Below, one piece after another: positions 1 to 8,404 of a stretch of 64,000 nucleotides of DNA. The notes under the pieces are model-generated. The model worked only from the letters and a program-made list of their open reading frames with translations, searched no databases and was not told where the DNA came from. Made by a program: the position numbers and the translations under genes. Source of the DNA: Rhodothermales bacterium (lineage in GTDB: Bacteria > Bacteroidota > Rhodothermia > Rhodothermales > JANQRZ01); contig JANQRZ010000008.1 in assembly GCA_028284265.1 (NCBI GenBank), positions 62,001-126,000 on the forward strand. The letters are read 5' to 3'. Position 1 is the stretch's first letter. Every line of letters begins with the position of its first letter.

Positions 1-175
1 CCTCTTCCACCAAGACCACCTCTTGCTGCGTTTCGACAATCTCCAACTCTCCTGTACTATCCATCGGTACAGAGAATAGTAAGATGATCGTGGTGAGAGA
101 GAGGGCGAGTCCGATCTCAAAAAACACTGGATAGCGTCGGCGCAGGTCCGTCGCGCTGTTCTTGAGTTGGGGCAT
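1..175 (-). CDS. Energy transducer TonB, N-terminal part (runs off window)
   Basis: The minus strand reads from an ATG at 175 to the window edge without a stop, giving 58 residues. It begins MPQLKNSATDLRRRYPVFFE, followed by one hydrophobic segment (about residues 20-37) and an acidic stretch. The same layout and a near-identical TDLRRRYP motif start the neighbouring protein at 298-948, which has a clear TonB C-terminal domain, so this is a tandem paralogue. TonB couples the inner-membrane proton motive force to outer-membrane receptors; the single helix would anchor it with the rest in the periplasm. The C-terminal domain lies outside the window, so the assignment rests on paralogy. Confidence 0.7.
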   Translation of the reverse strand, partial: MPQLKNSATDLRRRYPVFFEIGLALSLTTIILLFSVPMDSTGELEIVETQQEVVLVEE

Positions 176-297
176 GGCTAGGGAGGTGGGTGAGACTCCT
201 TCTAACCAACAGCTAACCTCATAAACGGCGTGTAATGATAAAACGTGTACATGCTGTACGCTTGAGCCTAGTCTAGGTGTAAGGATCTCCCGTACAC

Positions 298-948
298 TTA
301 GCGGAGGCGGAACTTGACGGGGAGCGAGAAGCGGACCTTGACCGGCTGACCGCGCTGGCGGCCCGGCTTGAACTTCGCCTCACGCACCGCGCGCAGCGCC
401 TCAGCGCAGGTGTTGCCGCCGGGGTCGCGCACGCACACCGGGTCGTTGACGTTGCCCTGCTCATCGACCACGAACTGCACGAAGACCGTGCCCTCAATTT
501 CCGCGCGCAGAGCCATCTCGGGATAGCGGATGCGCGATTGCAGACCTTCGAGACCGCCGATCAATTCCGGTTGTTGTTCGACGATAGGGAAGATTTCTCG
601 CTCGTCTGGAGACTGAGGTGGATCGACAGGTGGAGCAGGCGGTGGCGGAATGATGGTTGGTTCGGTGAGAAGGTCGCCAAGCTCGGGGAGGTGGACAACA
701 TCATCAACTTCAGTTTCCGCTACCTCGATAGGAGCAGGTGGTTTGGGCGGTGGGGGCGGTTCAGGGTGTTGCACTGTGACATCGATCTCGATGGACGGCA
801 CGAACTCTTGGTCAGTGGTGATGACTGTCACATCCTCGCCGAAGCGAAGCGGAATGGAGAAGGCGGTGACGCCGAGGGCGAGGGCCAGCAGCAGGCTGAC
901 TTGGAGCAGGAGCGGATAGCGGCGGCGGAGCGCGGTCTGTTCGGACAT
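298..948 (-). CDS. Energy transducer TonB family protein
   Basis: A protein of 216 residues starting MSEQTALRRRYPLLLQ. It has a short cytoplasmic tail, one transmembrane helix (about residues 13-31), a proline-rich periplasmic stretch (HPEPPPPPKPPAP and later IPPPPAPPVDPP), and a C-terminal TonB domain with the typical order YPEMALRAEIEGTVFVQFVV, then the region carrying Cys pairs, then VKVRFSLPVKFRLR. The ATG at 948 is preferred over an upstream one at 1005, because the extra 19 residues are rich in Cys and Pro and spoil the usual short N-terminus. It lies 63 nt after the VanZ-like gene and 122 nt before a second tonB-like gene on the same strand. Likely role: powering TonB-dependent outer-membrane uptake. 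Confidence 0.9.
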   Translation of the reverse strand: MSEQTALRRRYPLLLQVSLLLALALGVTAFSIPLRFGEDVTVITTDQEFVPSIEIDVTVQHPEPPPPPKPPAPIEVAETEVDDVVHLPELGDLLTEPTIIPPPPAPPVDPPQSPDEREIFPIVEQQPELIGGLEGLQSRIRYPEMALRAEIEGTVFVQFVVDEQGNVNDPVCVRDPGGNTCAEALRAVREAKFKPGRQRGQPVKVRFSLPVKFRLR

Positions 949-1011
949 GGGAGCGCAGGGTTGGGTGGCCGGATTGCATCTATCCAGACACGGGCACCCT
1001 GCCATCGTTGC

Positions 1012-1356
1012 TCAGGTAAGCGCCGCGTGCCCTCTCCGCTGTATCCATAGAAGCACACCAAATCCTGCGAGTAACCCGACGATGTCGGCGACCACATCGA
1101 GCACTTCGGGGCTGCGACCGACGAACGCGATGAGGCCTTGGCTAATCTCGGTGCCCATGCTCAGGGCGATGCCCGCTGCGAGCACGCGCCCCGTGTGGTG
1201 CGGCCATGTCCACAGCCACAGGAGTGCCCCAATAAAGAACATGCCGAAGTGCCCCACCTTGTCGAAGCTGAGGAGCGTCGAGTCAGGCAGGGTTTCGCCG
1301 GGGATAAGGCAGAGGACGAGGATCACCAGCGCCCAGCCAATCGAGAGTGCTTTCAA
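1012..1356 (-). CDS. VanZ-like family membrane protein
   Basis: A protein of 114 residues with about four hydrophobic helices. The motif SFDKVGHFGMFFIGALLW and the later GRSPEVLDVVADIVGLLAG match the VanZ/PF04892 pattern of a K-x-x-H helix followed by D-x-x-x-D-x-x-x-N/D-x-x-G. VanZ itself gives low-level teicoplanin resistance, but most chromosomal family members have no defined role, and nothing nearby suggests glycopeptide resistance. The start is 18 nt downstream of the nnr stop on the same strand, so co-transcription is likely. Confidence 0.8.
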   Translation of the reverse strand: MKALSIGWALVILVLCLIPGETLPDSTLLSFDKVGHFGMFFIGALLWLWTWPHHTGRVLAAGIALSMGTEISQGLIAFVGRSPEVLDVVADIVGLLAGFGVLLWIQRRGHAALT

Positions 1357-1374
1357 TGCGTCCTGTAGTGCGGA

Positions 1375-2952
1375 TTAGCCGACGAAGAGGTACGGCAGTT
1401 CATTGAGGAGGTCGGTAGCGAGGAGAGAGCGGGGTTGCCGGTCGGCGGTGTAGCGGTCGGCGGCGCGCCCGCCGAGGTGGAGAGCGCAGACCGCCGCATC
1501 GGTGGCACTGAGGCCCTGTGCGAGGAGGCCGACGGTCATCCCAGCGAGAATGTCGCCTGTCCCCGCTGTAGCAAGAGCCGGGCCACCCGCGCCGGTTACG
1601 AACATCTGTCCTTCCGGCGTTCCGACCACGCTCGGCATGCCCTTGACGACGAGCACACTGTTCCACCGCGTCGCCCACTCAGCGGCGAGACTGATCCGGT
1701 TCGTCGTGCCGAGGTCGTCTGTGCCGATGAGCCGCTGGAGTTCACCTGTGTGTGGAGTCAGTATCCAGTGTCCATTGGCATGCTCGGCGAGAACATCGGT
1801 GTGTCCGGCGACGGCATTCAGACCGTCTGCGTCTATGACAACGGGTCCATCGAGCCGAGGGAGCAAATCGCGGACGAGTTGCTGCGTGGCCGGGTGCTTA
1901 TTAAGGCCACAGCCGACGAGCACAGCATCGGCGTGGGCAGCGTGCTTGAGGATGTCATCGAGCGCATCGGGTGCGAGGGAACCGTCATCGGTTTCAGTGA
2001 GGCCAACGGTCATGACCTCGGTGAGGTGGGCGTTGATGAGGGGGCGAGCGCTCGCGGTGGTGCAGCACACCACGGCTCCGGCTCCCACCCGCGCTGCCGC
2101 CAGCGAGGCCATCACGGCAGCACCGGGAAACGCGCGCGACCCGGCTATGACCAAGACGCGCCCGGCGGTGTACTTATGCGCATCACGGGGACGCTCTGGT
2201 AGGAGGGACTGTACAGCAGCATCGGTCGTGCGGAGGGCGCTACCGGGGAGAGCAAGTGCCTCCCGCATCAGGTGCGGCGGAATGCCGATGTCCACGACCT
2301 CGATACGCCCCGCAAGCGTCGGCCCGTCGTTGAGGAAGAGGCCCACCTTGGGTGCCGCCATCGTCACCGTCAGGTGGGTGCGGATCGCGTTGTCTTGGGC
2401 GAGGCCGGTGTCGCTGTCGAGCCCCGTCGGCACGTCGAGCGCGACGACAGGAGCATCCTGTTCGTTCGCCCATCGAGCCAGCGCATCGACCGGCTCGCGG
2501 AGCGGTCCCGCTACGCCGATGCCGAGCAGTGCGTCTATGACGAGGTCCGGTGGGGGCGCTGCCGAAAGTCGCCGTATATCCTCAAACAGATCGAGGGTGA
2601 GGTGATCGTCGTGCTCAGCGAGAGTGCGGAAGAGGCGAAGGTTATGCACTGTGTCCTCGGTTGCACTGTCCTCGGTGGCTGTTGTCACCACGCGGACGTG
2701 CGCACCTCGTCCGGCCAGTACACGGGCGACCACGAATCCATCGCCGCCGTTGTTGCCTTTCCCGGCGAGGACGAGCACGTGCCGCCCGGTCATCGATCCG
2801 AATGTTTCCTCGATGGCGTCGGCCGCGCCGCGCCCGGCGATTTCCATCAACGTGAAGCCCGGCAGGCCGAACTCGCTGATCGCCCGCCGATCTGCCTCAC
2901 GCATAGCATCGGTGGAGAAGACCGGGTCGAAGAGATCAGTGAAGAAGGACAT
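1375..2952 (-). CDS. nnr: Bifunctional NAD(P)H-hydrate epimerase / ADP-dependent dehydratase
   Basis: A protein of 525 residues with two domains. The N-terminal NnrE-type epimerase starts STDAMREADRRAI and has the GKGNNGGDG nucleotide loop near residue 65. The C-terminal NnrD-type ADP-dependent dehydratase has a Gly-rich ribokinase-like fold with VIAGSRAFPGAAVMA, ILTPHTGELQRL and AGTGDILAGM. Together they convert both epimers of damaged (hydrated) NADH and NADPH back to the active cofactor. The ATG at 2952 is chosen because it puts the epimerase motif at the usual place; an upstream in-frame extension to 3162 would overlap the preceding lipoprotein gene. That gene stops 16 nt upstream, so the two are probably co-transcribed. 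Confidence 0.95.
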   Translation of the reverse strand: MSFFTDLFDPVFSTDAMREADRRAISEFGLPGFTLMEIAGRGAADAIEETFGSMTGRHVLVLAGKGNNGGDGFVVARVLAGRGAHVRVVTTATEDSATEDTVHNLRLFRTLAEHDDHLTLDLFEDIRRLSAAPPPDLVIDALLGIGVAGPLREPVDALARWANEQDAPVVALDVPTGLDSDTGLAQDNAIRTHLTVTMAAPKVGLFLNDGPTLAGRIEVVDIGIPPHLMREALALPGSALRTTDAAVQSLLPERPRDAHKYTAGRVLVIAGSRAFPGAAVMASLAAARVGAGAVVCCTTASARPLINAHLTEVMTVGLTETDDGSLAPDALDDILKHAAHADAVLVGCGLNKHPATQQLVRDLLPRLDGPVVIDADGLNAVAGHTDVLAEHANGHWILTPHTGELQRLIGTDDLGTTNRISLAAEWATRWNSVLVVKGMPSVVGTPEGQMFVTGAGGPALATAGTGDILAGMTVGLLAQGLSATDAAVCALHLGGRAADRYTADRQPRSLLATDLLNELPYLFVG

Positions 2953-2968
2953 GGCAGCGGGTAGCAGG

Positions 2969-4603
2969 TCAGTCGACCACCAAGGTATCGACGACGGTTT
3001 CCCAGCGAGGGCGGACGCGCTGCGGCGTGTCGATGAAGCGAAGCAACTCCGGCGGAGCATAGGGTGCGAGCCGACCACCATCCCATCGCCCATTACGGTT
3101 GTGGTCCACGAACACGCGGAGGCGCACATCGCCCTCGGGCAGCCCGGCCAACAGGAAGGCACCTGTCGCGTCAGCCTGCGCCGTGTAGCGGGCCGCGAAC
3201 GCCTCGATCACGAGCGGCTCTTCGTCTGCCACAATGACGCCCGACAACTCGCCACGCGCATCGGCAGGGAGTGGGGTGAAGGTGCGCATGTAGGTCGAGT
3301 CCGGTTGGGGAACGGCGACTTGGAACGGAGCCTCGGTCTCGACCCGTATCCGGTAGCGTAGGCCATCGCGCGAGGCGAGGTCGAAAGCTAGGGCCGCGCC
3401 GAGGGTGTCGGTGACGGCGATACGGCGGAGGGCGGCGGAGTCGGGCGGTGCATTGAAGCGCACAGCAGCCGTGTCGAGGGCACCGAGGGCTGCTTCGGGC
3501 AGGAAGCCGAGGAATCGAGGCTGGAGGGTGTCAGGCTCTACGCTCGGCGTGAAGGTGAGCGGTTCGGGGCGAACGGCGTTGCCCGATGAATCGGTCACAG
3601 CCATGGGGCGGACGACACCGATCCGGTGGCCTGCCTCGGGAAGGGGCTCGGTCAGGAGAATGAGTTGCTGAGGATCATCGTCCACGTACACCGTCTGCAC
3701 GGTTGCCGCTCGTCCATTCGTTGTGTCCACGAGCGACCATGCCGCCGGGTCTCGGTCGCGCAGCACGATGGGTTCATCGAAGCGTACCGCGAAGCGCTGG
3801 TTGCTCCGGGTGCGGACGCGGAGCGGGGCGGGTGGAATCGTGTCGAGCCGGGTGCGGAAAAAGCGGAGCGACTCGCGCTCTCGCACACTGTCCGGCCTCA
3901 CGGTTGATACGGGGTCGTAGGACACCGCGAAGGCCTCGCCCACATCGGCCCGGCGGTTACGGTTGGCGTCCGCCACGGCGATGACGAAGAACGGCGCTTC
4001 ACGGAGATAGCCGAGCGTGAACTGCCCGCTCGCATCCGTCTGTGTCCGGTAGTCCGGCGCAGCCTCGCGCGGGTCAGGGAGCGAGTCGGTCAGGACCAGC
4101 GAGTCCGCGAGGGCGAAGGCGAACACGTCCATCCCAGAGGTAGGCGCGCCCATCGCTGGATCGAGGACGCGCCCGACGATCTCACCTCGGTCCAGTTCGG
4201 TGCCGGTGGCGAAAGCGAGGGTGATGGGTTGGGCAAGGGCGACCCCGCGCAGGTCCCGCAGGTTGGTGTCGAGGGTTACGACGTAGGTCGTGTTGACCCG
4301 GAGCGAGTCGGGAAAGACGACCTCCACCCGGCGGCCCCGCACGATGATTTCCGGCGTGGTCTCCCAACCCGGCACGATCCCGAACGCTCGGACGACTGAG
4401 CCTTCGTCTACGGCTTCGGAGAACGTAAGCGTCAGTCGGTCGGCGCGGACGCTGACGGCGTCGGCAGCGGGTTCGCTTGTTTCGAGGCGCGGCGGCGTCT
4501 GGTCTGCGGGGCCGCCGCTTGGCGCAATCGGAGTCGCGCAGCCGGGGGCCAGCAGGCAGCAGGCCGCGAGCAGAAAGCAGAGGGCGGTGGGCGAGAAGTG
4601 CAT
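2969..4603 (-). CDS. SbsA-type Ig-like domain lipoprotein
   Basis: A protein of 544 residues with a lipoprotein signal: MHFSPTALCFLLAACCLLAP then GC, so the lipidated Cys is near residue 22. The start of the mature protein (PADQTPPRLETSEPAADAV, then TLTFSEAVDEGSV) is a bacterial Ig-like domain of the SbsA type, as in a family of Bacteroidota exported lipoproteins. Later sections repeat a similar pattern (RVRTRSNQRFAVRFDEPI), and short FTLGYLREAPFFV and FLLAGLPEGDVRLRVF segments look like carboxypeptidase-regulatory-like beta domains followed by D-x-N-x-N-G calcium-loop-like motifs (DANRNRRAD, DHNRNGRWDGG). The role is unknown; surface or periplasmic. The ATG at 4603 places the signal peptide correctly. 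Confidence 0.8.
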   Translation of the reverse strand: MHFSPTALCFLLAACCLLAPGCATPIAPSGGPADQTPPRLETSEPAADAVSVRADRLTLTFSEAVDEGSVVRAFGIVPGWETTPEIIVRGRRVEVVFPDSLRVNTTYVVTLDTNLRDLRGVALAQPITLAFATGTELDRGEIVGRVLDPAMGAPTSGMDVFAFALADSLVLTDSLPDPREAAPDYRTQTDASGQFTLGYLREAPFFVIAVADANRNRRADVGEAFAVSYDPVSTVRPDSVRERESLRFFRTRLDTIPPAPLRVRTRSNQRFAVRFDEPIVLRDRDPAAWSLVDTTNGRAATVQTVYVDDDPQQLILLTEPLPEAGHRIGVVRPMAVTDSSGNAVRPEPLTFTPSVEPDTLQPRFLGFLPEAALGALDTAAVRFNAPPDSAALRRIAVTDTLGAALAFDLASRDGLRYRIRVETEAPFQVAVPQPDSTYMRTFTPLPADARGELSGVIVADEEPLVIEAFAARYTAQADATGAFLLAGLPEGDVRLRVFVDHNRNGRWDGGRLAPYAPPELLRFIDTPQRVRPRWETVVDTLVVD

Positions 4604-4622
4604 GGCTCGCAACCTACAACGA

Positions 4623-4656
4623 AGGAGCCGCTTCGGTTGCAACCGAAGCGGCTCCT
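4623..4656 (-). terminator. 34-bp perfect palindrome, probable terminator of gdh
   Basis: Arms of 17 nt (AGGAGCCGCTTCGGTTG and its exact complement) meet with no spacer, 25 nt beyond the stop of the glutamate dehydrogenase gene and just before the next minus-strand gene. It would form a very stable hairpin. The minus strand then reads TCGTTGTAGG, so there is no long U-tract and the terminator call is moderate. A palindromic protein-binding site is the alternative. Confidence 0.55.
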
Positions 4657-4681
4657 GTAGCTCCAAACTCAGCAGCGTGCG

Positions 4682-5989
4682 TCAGGCATAGATGCCACGC
4701 AGCTTGAGCGCCTGCGCCACCTTCTCGATGGCGATGATGTAGGCCGCGATCCGCAGCGGCGTGTCGTGCTTCTCACCCGCGTCGTAGACCTTGTCGAAGC
4801 CTTCGCGCATCATGCGGTCGAGGCGGCGGTTGACGCGCTCCATGCTCCAGAAGTAGCCGTGGCGGTTCTGGACCCACTCGAAGTAGGAGACCGTCACGCC
4901 GCCCGCATTGGCGAGGATGTCCGGGATCACCAAGACCCCGTTGTCCTTGAGAATCTTGTCGGCCTCGGTTGTCGTTGGGCCGTTGGCCCCTTCAGCGATG
5001 ATTTTGGCCTTGATGTTGGCCGCGTTGTGCTCGGTGATCTGATTCTCCTTCGCGCACGGCGCGAGGATGTCCACCTCAAGTTCGAGGAGCTCCTCGTTCG
5101 TGATTTCCTCGGCTCCATCGAAGCCCGCGAGCGAGCGACCGTGCTCGGCGGCATAGTCCATCGCGGCGTTGATGTCGATGCCGTTGGCGTTGTAGTAGCC
5201 GCCGGAGACATCGCTCACGGCGACGATTTTGCAGCCTTGCTCGTGGAGTAGCATCGCGGCAATCGAGCCGACGTTGCCGAAGCCCTGGACGGCGACCGTG
5301 CTGTCGGCGGGGCGCATGCCGAGGCGCTCCATCGCGGCGAGCGTCGTCGTCATCACGCCGCGGCCCGTGGCCTCTTTGCGCCCGAGCGATCCGCCGAGCG
5401 CCAGCGGCTTACCGGTCACGACGGCTGTCTCGGTGCGACGAACGTGCATCGAGTAGGTATCGAGCAGCCACGCCATGATCTGCTCGTTGGTGTTCATGTC
5501 CGGGGCCGGAATGTCTTTGTCCGGGCCGAAGACATCCATCAGGTTCGCAGTGTAGCGTCGCGTGAGGCGCTCCAACTCGCCGGGGCTCATCTCCGCGGGA
5601 TTGCAGCGGATGCCGCCCTTTGCCCCGCCGAACGGGACGCCGACGACGGCGCACTTCCACGTCATCCACGCCGCGAGGGCCTTGACCTCGTCGAGGTTCA
5701 CGTCGGGCGCAAACCGGACACCGCCCTTGGAGGGGCCGAGGACTTCGTTGTGGATCACGCGGTAGCCCTCAAAGACTTTAAGGCTTCCGTCGTCCATCGC
5801 TACGGGCACGCTCGTGATGTGAACGCGCGCAGGGCGCGACAGATACGTGAAAACGCCCTCGTCGAGTGCGATGATTTCGGCGGCCTCGGCGAACCGCTCC
5901 ATCATTTCCTGAAACGGGTTGTCCGAGTGGCCAAGGGGGGCAGGCTCTTGGTATACCGCCCGGCGGTATACGTCGCGTTGGAAAGGCAT
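4682..5989 (-). CDS. Glutamate dehydrogenase (Glu/Leu/Phe/Val family), paralogue 1
   Basis: A protein of 435 residues from the ATG at 5989. It has the family hallmarks in order: GPSKGGVRF with the substrate Lys, VPFGGAKGG with the catalytic Lys, DIPAPDMNT with the catalytic Asp, TGKPLALGGSLGRKEATGRG, the Rossmann loop QGFGNVG, and PDILANAGGVTVSYFEW. It reversibly deaminates glutamate to 2-oxoglutarate with NAD or NADP; the cofactor cannot be told from what I see. An in-frame ATG at 6055 would add 22 Gly/Asn-rich residues, and neither start has a Shine-Dalgarno sequence. A second, clearly related gene lies at 33584-34858. The first codons carry a 21-bp palindrome at 5951-5971. Confidence 0.93.
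   Translation of the reverse strand: MPFQRDVYRRAVYQEPAPLGHSDNPFQEMMERFAEAAEIIALDEGVFTYLSRPARVHITSVPVAMDDGSLKVFEGYRVIHNEVLGPSKGGVRFAPDVNLDEVKALAAWMTWKCAVVGVPFGGAKGGIRCNPAEMSPGELERLTRRYTANLMDVFGPDKDIPAPDMNTNEQIMAWLLDTYSMHVRRTETAVVTGKPLALGGSLGRKEATGRGVMTTTLAAMERLGMRPADSTVAVQGFGNVGSIAAMLLHEQGCKIVAVSDVSGGYYNANGIDINAAMDYAAEHGRSLAGFDGAEEITNEELLELEVDILAPCAKENQITEHNAANIKAKIIAEGANGPTTTEADKILKDNGVLVIPDILANAGGVTVSYFEWVQNRHGYFWSMERVNRRLDRMMREGFDKVYDAGEKHDTPLRIAAYIIAIEKVAQALKLRGIYA
5951..5971. promoter_or_regulatory. Perfect 21-bp hyphenated palindrome at the 5' end of gdh
   Basis: GTATACCGCC, one central C, then GGCGGTATAC. It sits 18-38 nt inside the coding region from the ATG at 5989 and encodes part of VYRRAVYQ. 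A perfect palindrome of this length in coding DNA is unlikely by chance. It could be an operator for a dimeric regulator or an mRNA hairpin that tunes initiation. No evidence separates these. Confidence 0.4.
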
Positions 5990-6338
5990 AGGGGATTTTA
6001 TCGAGAGTTGGGCCGTGAATGTGCCGTTGCCGTGCCTGCCGTTACCGTTTTGCATGGAGGAGGTTGGAATCGGCAGCAAGCTAAAGATAGCTCGGGTACT
6101 GCCGGTGAGAGAAACATGAGGATGAAGCGATGCGGAATCTTCGGAAGCGCTTCCGGTGGTCATGCGTCAGACAACCGGGCGAACGGTCAGGAGATGCTGC
6201 ATCCAGGCGGGGCGGGGCCTCAGAACGAACCGGAAACTCCGGGTAAAACGGGTCATTCGGAACGGATCAGTCGGACCCGGAGTGTGGAACAAGAGGTACG
6301 CGCCGCTTATCAGAAACCATGCCTGACCCCTCCGTTTT
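5990..6338. other. Divergent intergenic region between gdh and the RNA methyltransferase gene
   Basis: A 349-nt stretch with no convincing gene. It may include the 5' end of gdh if translation starts at 6055. It contains a candidate minus-strand -7 box at 6082-6089. Towards the methyltransferase gene I see only short GC-rich repeats (CCGGAA/CCGGGT variants) and no recognisable promoter. Confidence 0.5.
6082..6089 (-). promoter_or_regulatory. Candidate -7 box TATCTTTA for gdh
   Basis: On the minus strand this reads TATCTTTA, one mismatch from the Bacteroidota -7 consensus TAnnTTTG. It lies inside a small inverted repeat (AGCTA-AAGA-TAGCT on the plus strand, 6079-6092). It is 26 nt upstream of the alternative ATG at 6055 and 92 nt from the ATG at 5989. 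Confidence 0.35.
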
Positions 6339-7109
6339 GTGTCTACGCTCTCTCGTCGTCATCTGAAAGACCTCGCCTCGCTGAGCCGCAAGAAGCACCG
6401 GTACCGCCTCGGACAGTTTCTCGTGGAGGGGGTACGCTCGGTCGAAGCGGCAGTGGAGGCTGCGGCCCCACTCGTCGAAATCGTGGTCACGGCGGAAGCG
6501 GGCGCGGATGCCCGTGTGGCAGAGCTGACCAGTAGGGCGGACGTTCCCGTCCACACCGTGACTACCCGCGACCTCAACCGGATCGCCGATACAGCCTCCA
6601 CGCAAGGCATCGTCGCTGTCGCCCGCATCGAGAGGGCTGAAATACCGCAGCGCGGAGCTATTGTCGCGCTCGACAGGGTGCAAGACCCCGGCAACGTCGG
6701 GGCGATCCTTCGCACCGCTGCGTGGTTCGGAGCCGATGCCGTGCTCGCCGGTCCCGGCACCGCCGACGCATTTGGACCAAAGGTCGTCCGCGCCGCGATG
6801 GGTGGTCTGTGGGACCTCGCCATCGTCCCGACCGACGACCTTGAGGCAGACCTCATGCGTTTGCGCGAGGCGGGTCTACCCATCGCCGGGGCTGATTTGA
6901 CCGGGGAGCCAGCGCGCGACTGGTCGCCGCCGCGTGAGGCCGTGCTCGTGCTTGGCAGCGAAGCGCACGGGCTGTCCGGCGGGGTCCGGGCGCTTCTTGA
7001 CGCGCAGGTCCGCATCGCCGGAGCGCTGGAGACAGGCGCACGCGGGGTCGAGTCGCTCAACGTCGCTGTCGCCGCGGGCGTACTGCTGCATCAGTGGCTG
7101 GGGCGCTGA
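6339..7109 (+). CDS. SpoU/TrmH-family RNA 2'-O-methyltransferase
   Basis: A protein of 256 residues with a GTG start. The N-terminal substrate-binding region (about residues 8-90) begins LKDLASLSRKKHRYRLGQFL, and the SPOUT catalytic domain follows. The three SpoU motifs are present: VQDPGNVGAILRTAAWFGAD with the Asn and Arg of motif 1, VLVLGSEAHGLS (motif 2) and ESLNVAVAAGVLLHQW (motif 3). These form the trefoil knot that binds S-adenosylmethionine. The likely substrate is a ribose 2'-OH of rRNA, as in RlmB-type enzymes, but tRNA cannot be excluded. An upstream ATG at 6319 is out of frame. The gene stands alone, 75 nt before alanine dehydrogenase. Confidence 0.9.
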   Translation: MSTLSRRHLKDLASLSRKKHRYRLGQFLVEGVRSVEAAVEAAAPLVEIVVTAEAGADARVAELTSRADVPVHTVTTRDLNRIADTASTQGIVAVARIERAEIPQRGAIVALDRVQDPGNVGAILRTAAWFGADAVLAGPGTADAFGPKVVRAAMGGLWDLAIVPTDDLEADLMRLREAGLPIAGADLTGEPARDWSPPREAVLVLGSEAHGLSGGVRALLDAQVRIAGALETGARGVESLNVAVAAGVLLHQWLGR

Positions 7110-7184
7110 GGACGAAGGATATCCCTACCTAGCCTTGGTCTTCGTACTTTCCCCTGATTCGCTCAATGCAATGCCGGGGGGCGC

Positions 7185-8399
7185 ATGGAAATACCGTCTG
7201 TCCAGGGGTTCGGAACCGAGTTGATGCCACTTGAGCGACCCGCGACGGTCGCCGAGCGGAAGCGCACGCTGCGGATCGGCGTGCCGAAGGAGGTCTCGGG
7301 CGAGGAGCGGCGTGTGGCCCTCGCTCCCTACGGAGCCGGTATCCTCGCCGCCGCCGGGCACAAGGTCTGCGTCGAGCGCGGCGCGGGCGAGACGGCCCAC
7401 TTCACCGACGCCGAGTACGCCGACGCCGGAGCCGAACTCGTTGATGAAGCGGGCGAGGTGTATAGCCGGTCTGAACTCATCGTCAAGGTGTTCCCGCCGG
7501 ACACCGAAGAGCTCGGTCTCATGCAGGAGAAGCAGGTGCTGATCTCGGCGCTCCACCTCGGCAACATGACGCCAGACTTTCTGCGGCGGCTGATGGAGCT
7601 TCGCGTCACCGGCATCGGCTTCGAGTTCATCACCGAGGCCGACGGGACACTTCCCATCGTGCGGATGATGCACGAAATCTCTGGCTCGATGGCGATTCAG
7701 GTGGCGGCTCGCCTGCTCGAAAGCTCGGAGGGTGGGCGCGGTGTGATGCTCGGCGGCATCTCCGGCGTACCCCCGGCGACGGTCGTGATTCTCGGCGCGG
7801 GGGTCGTCGGCGAGTGGGCGGCGCGGACGGCGCTCGGTTATGGCGCGCACGTCATCGTTCTCGACACGGACCTCGCGGCGCTTCGCTCGCTCGAACACTA
7901 TCTCGACCGCCGGATCACGACGGCGATGGCGAACGCCCAGTACGTCCGGCAGGCCGTGCAGCGGGCCGATGTGGTAATCGGAGCGATGATGTCCGGCGGC
8001 CAGCGTTCGCCGATCCTCGTGACGCGCGAGACGGTGGCCTCGATGCACCCCGGCTCAGTGATCGTGGACCTCGTGACCGACCAGGGCGGCTGCATCGAGA
8101 CCAGCCACCCGACGACCCACTCGGAGCCAACCTTCGTGGCGGAGGAGGTCGTCCATTACTGCGTCCCGAATATGCCCAGCAACGCGGCAAGGACGGCGAC
8201 CTACGCACTCACGAACGTGCTCACACCCTACCTCCTCGACATCGGCGAGGCGAGTTCGATGAACGAGGCCCTCTGGCAGAGCACGAGCCTCCGCAGCGGT
8301 ACCTACGTCTACCGTCGCCACCTCACGAAGAAGAGCCTCGCGCTGATCTTCGGGATGCCGCACCGGGATATCGACCTGCTGATCGCCTCCGGTATTTGA
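7185..8399 (+). CDS. ald: Alanine dehydrogenase
   Basis: A protein of 404 residues that interconverts L-alanine and pyruvate plus ammonia using NAD(H). Evidence: the N-terminal IGVPKEVSGEERRVALAP motif with the pyruvate-binding Arg, FHFTD-like AHFTDAEYADAGAELV, the dinucleotide loop VVILGAGVVGEWAA, and the C-terminal VVHYCVPNMPSNAARTATYA region typical of the Ald/PNT family. It is about 30 residues longer at the N-terminus than usual; an in-frame ATG at residue 14 would give a closer fit. It is followed five nt later by the BtuF-like gene and then by alanine racemase, so the cluster could feed both catabolism of alanine and D-alanine supply. Confidence 0.93.
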   Translation: MEIPSVQGFGTELMPLERPATVAERKRTLRIGVPKEVSGEERRVALAPYGAGILAAAGHKVCVERGAGETAHFTDAEYADAGAELVDEAGEVYSRSELIVKVFPPDTEELGLMQEKQVLISALHLGNMTPDFLRRLMELRVTGIGFEFITEADGTLPIVRMMHEISGSMAIQVAARLLESSEGGRGVMLGGISGVPPATVVILGAGVVGEWAARTALGYGAHVIVLDTDLAALRSLEHYLDRRITTAMANAQYVRQAVQRADVVIGAMMSGGQRSPILVTRETVASMHPGSVIVDLVTDQGGCIETSHPTTHSEPTFVAEEVVHYCVPNMPSNAARTATYALTNVLTPYLLDIGEASSMNEALWQSTSLRSGTYVYRRHLTKKSLALIFGMPHRDIDLLIASGI

Positions 8400-8404
8400 G
8401 ACCG

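Noticed and set aside
1012-1356. Glycopeptide resistance gene
   Set aside because: VanZ-like proteins are widespread without resistance; no vanA/vanH/vanX-type genes are present.
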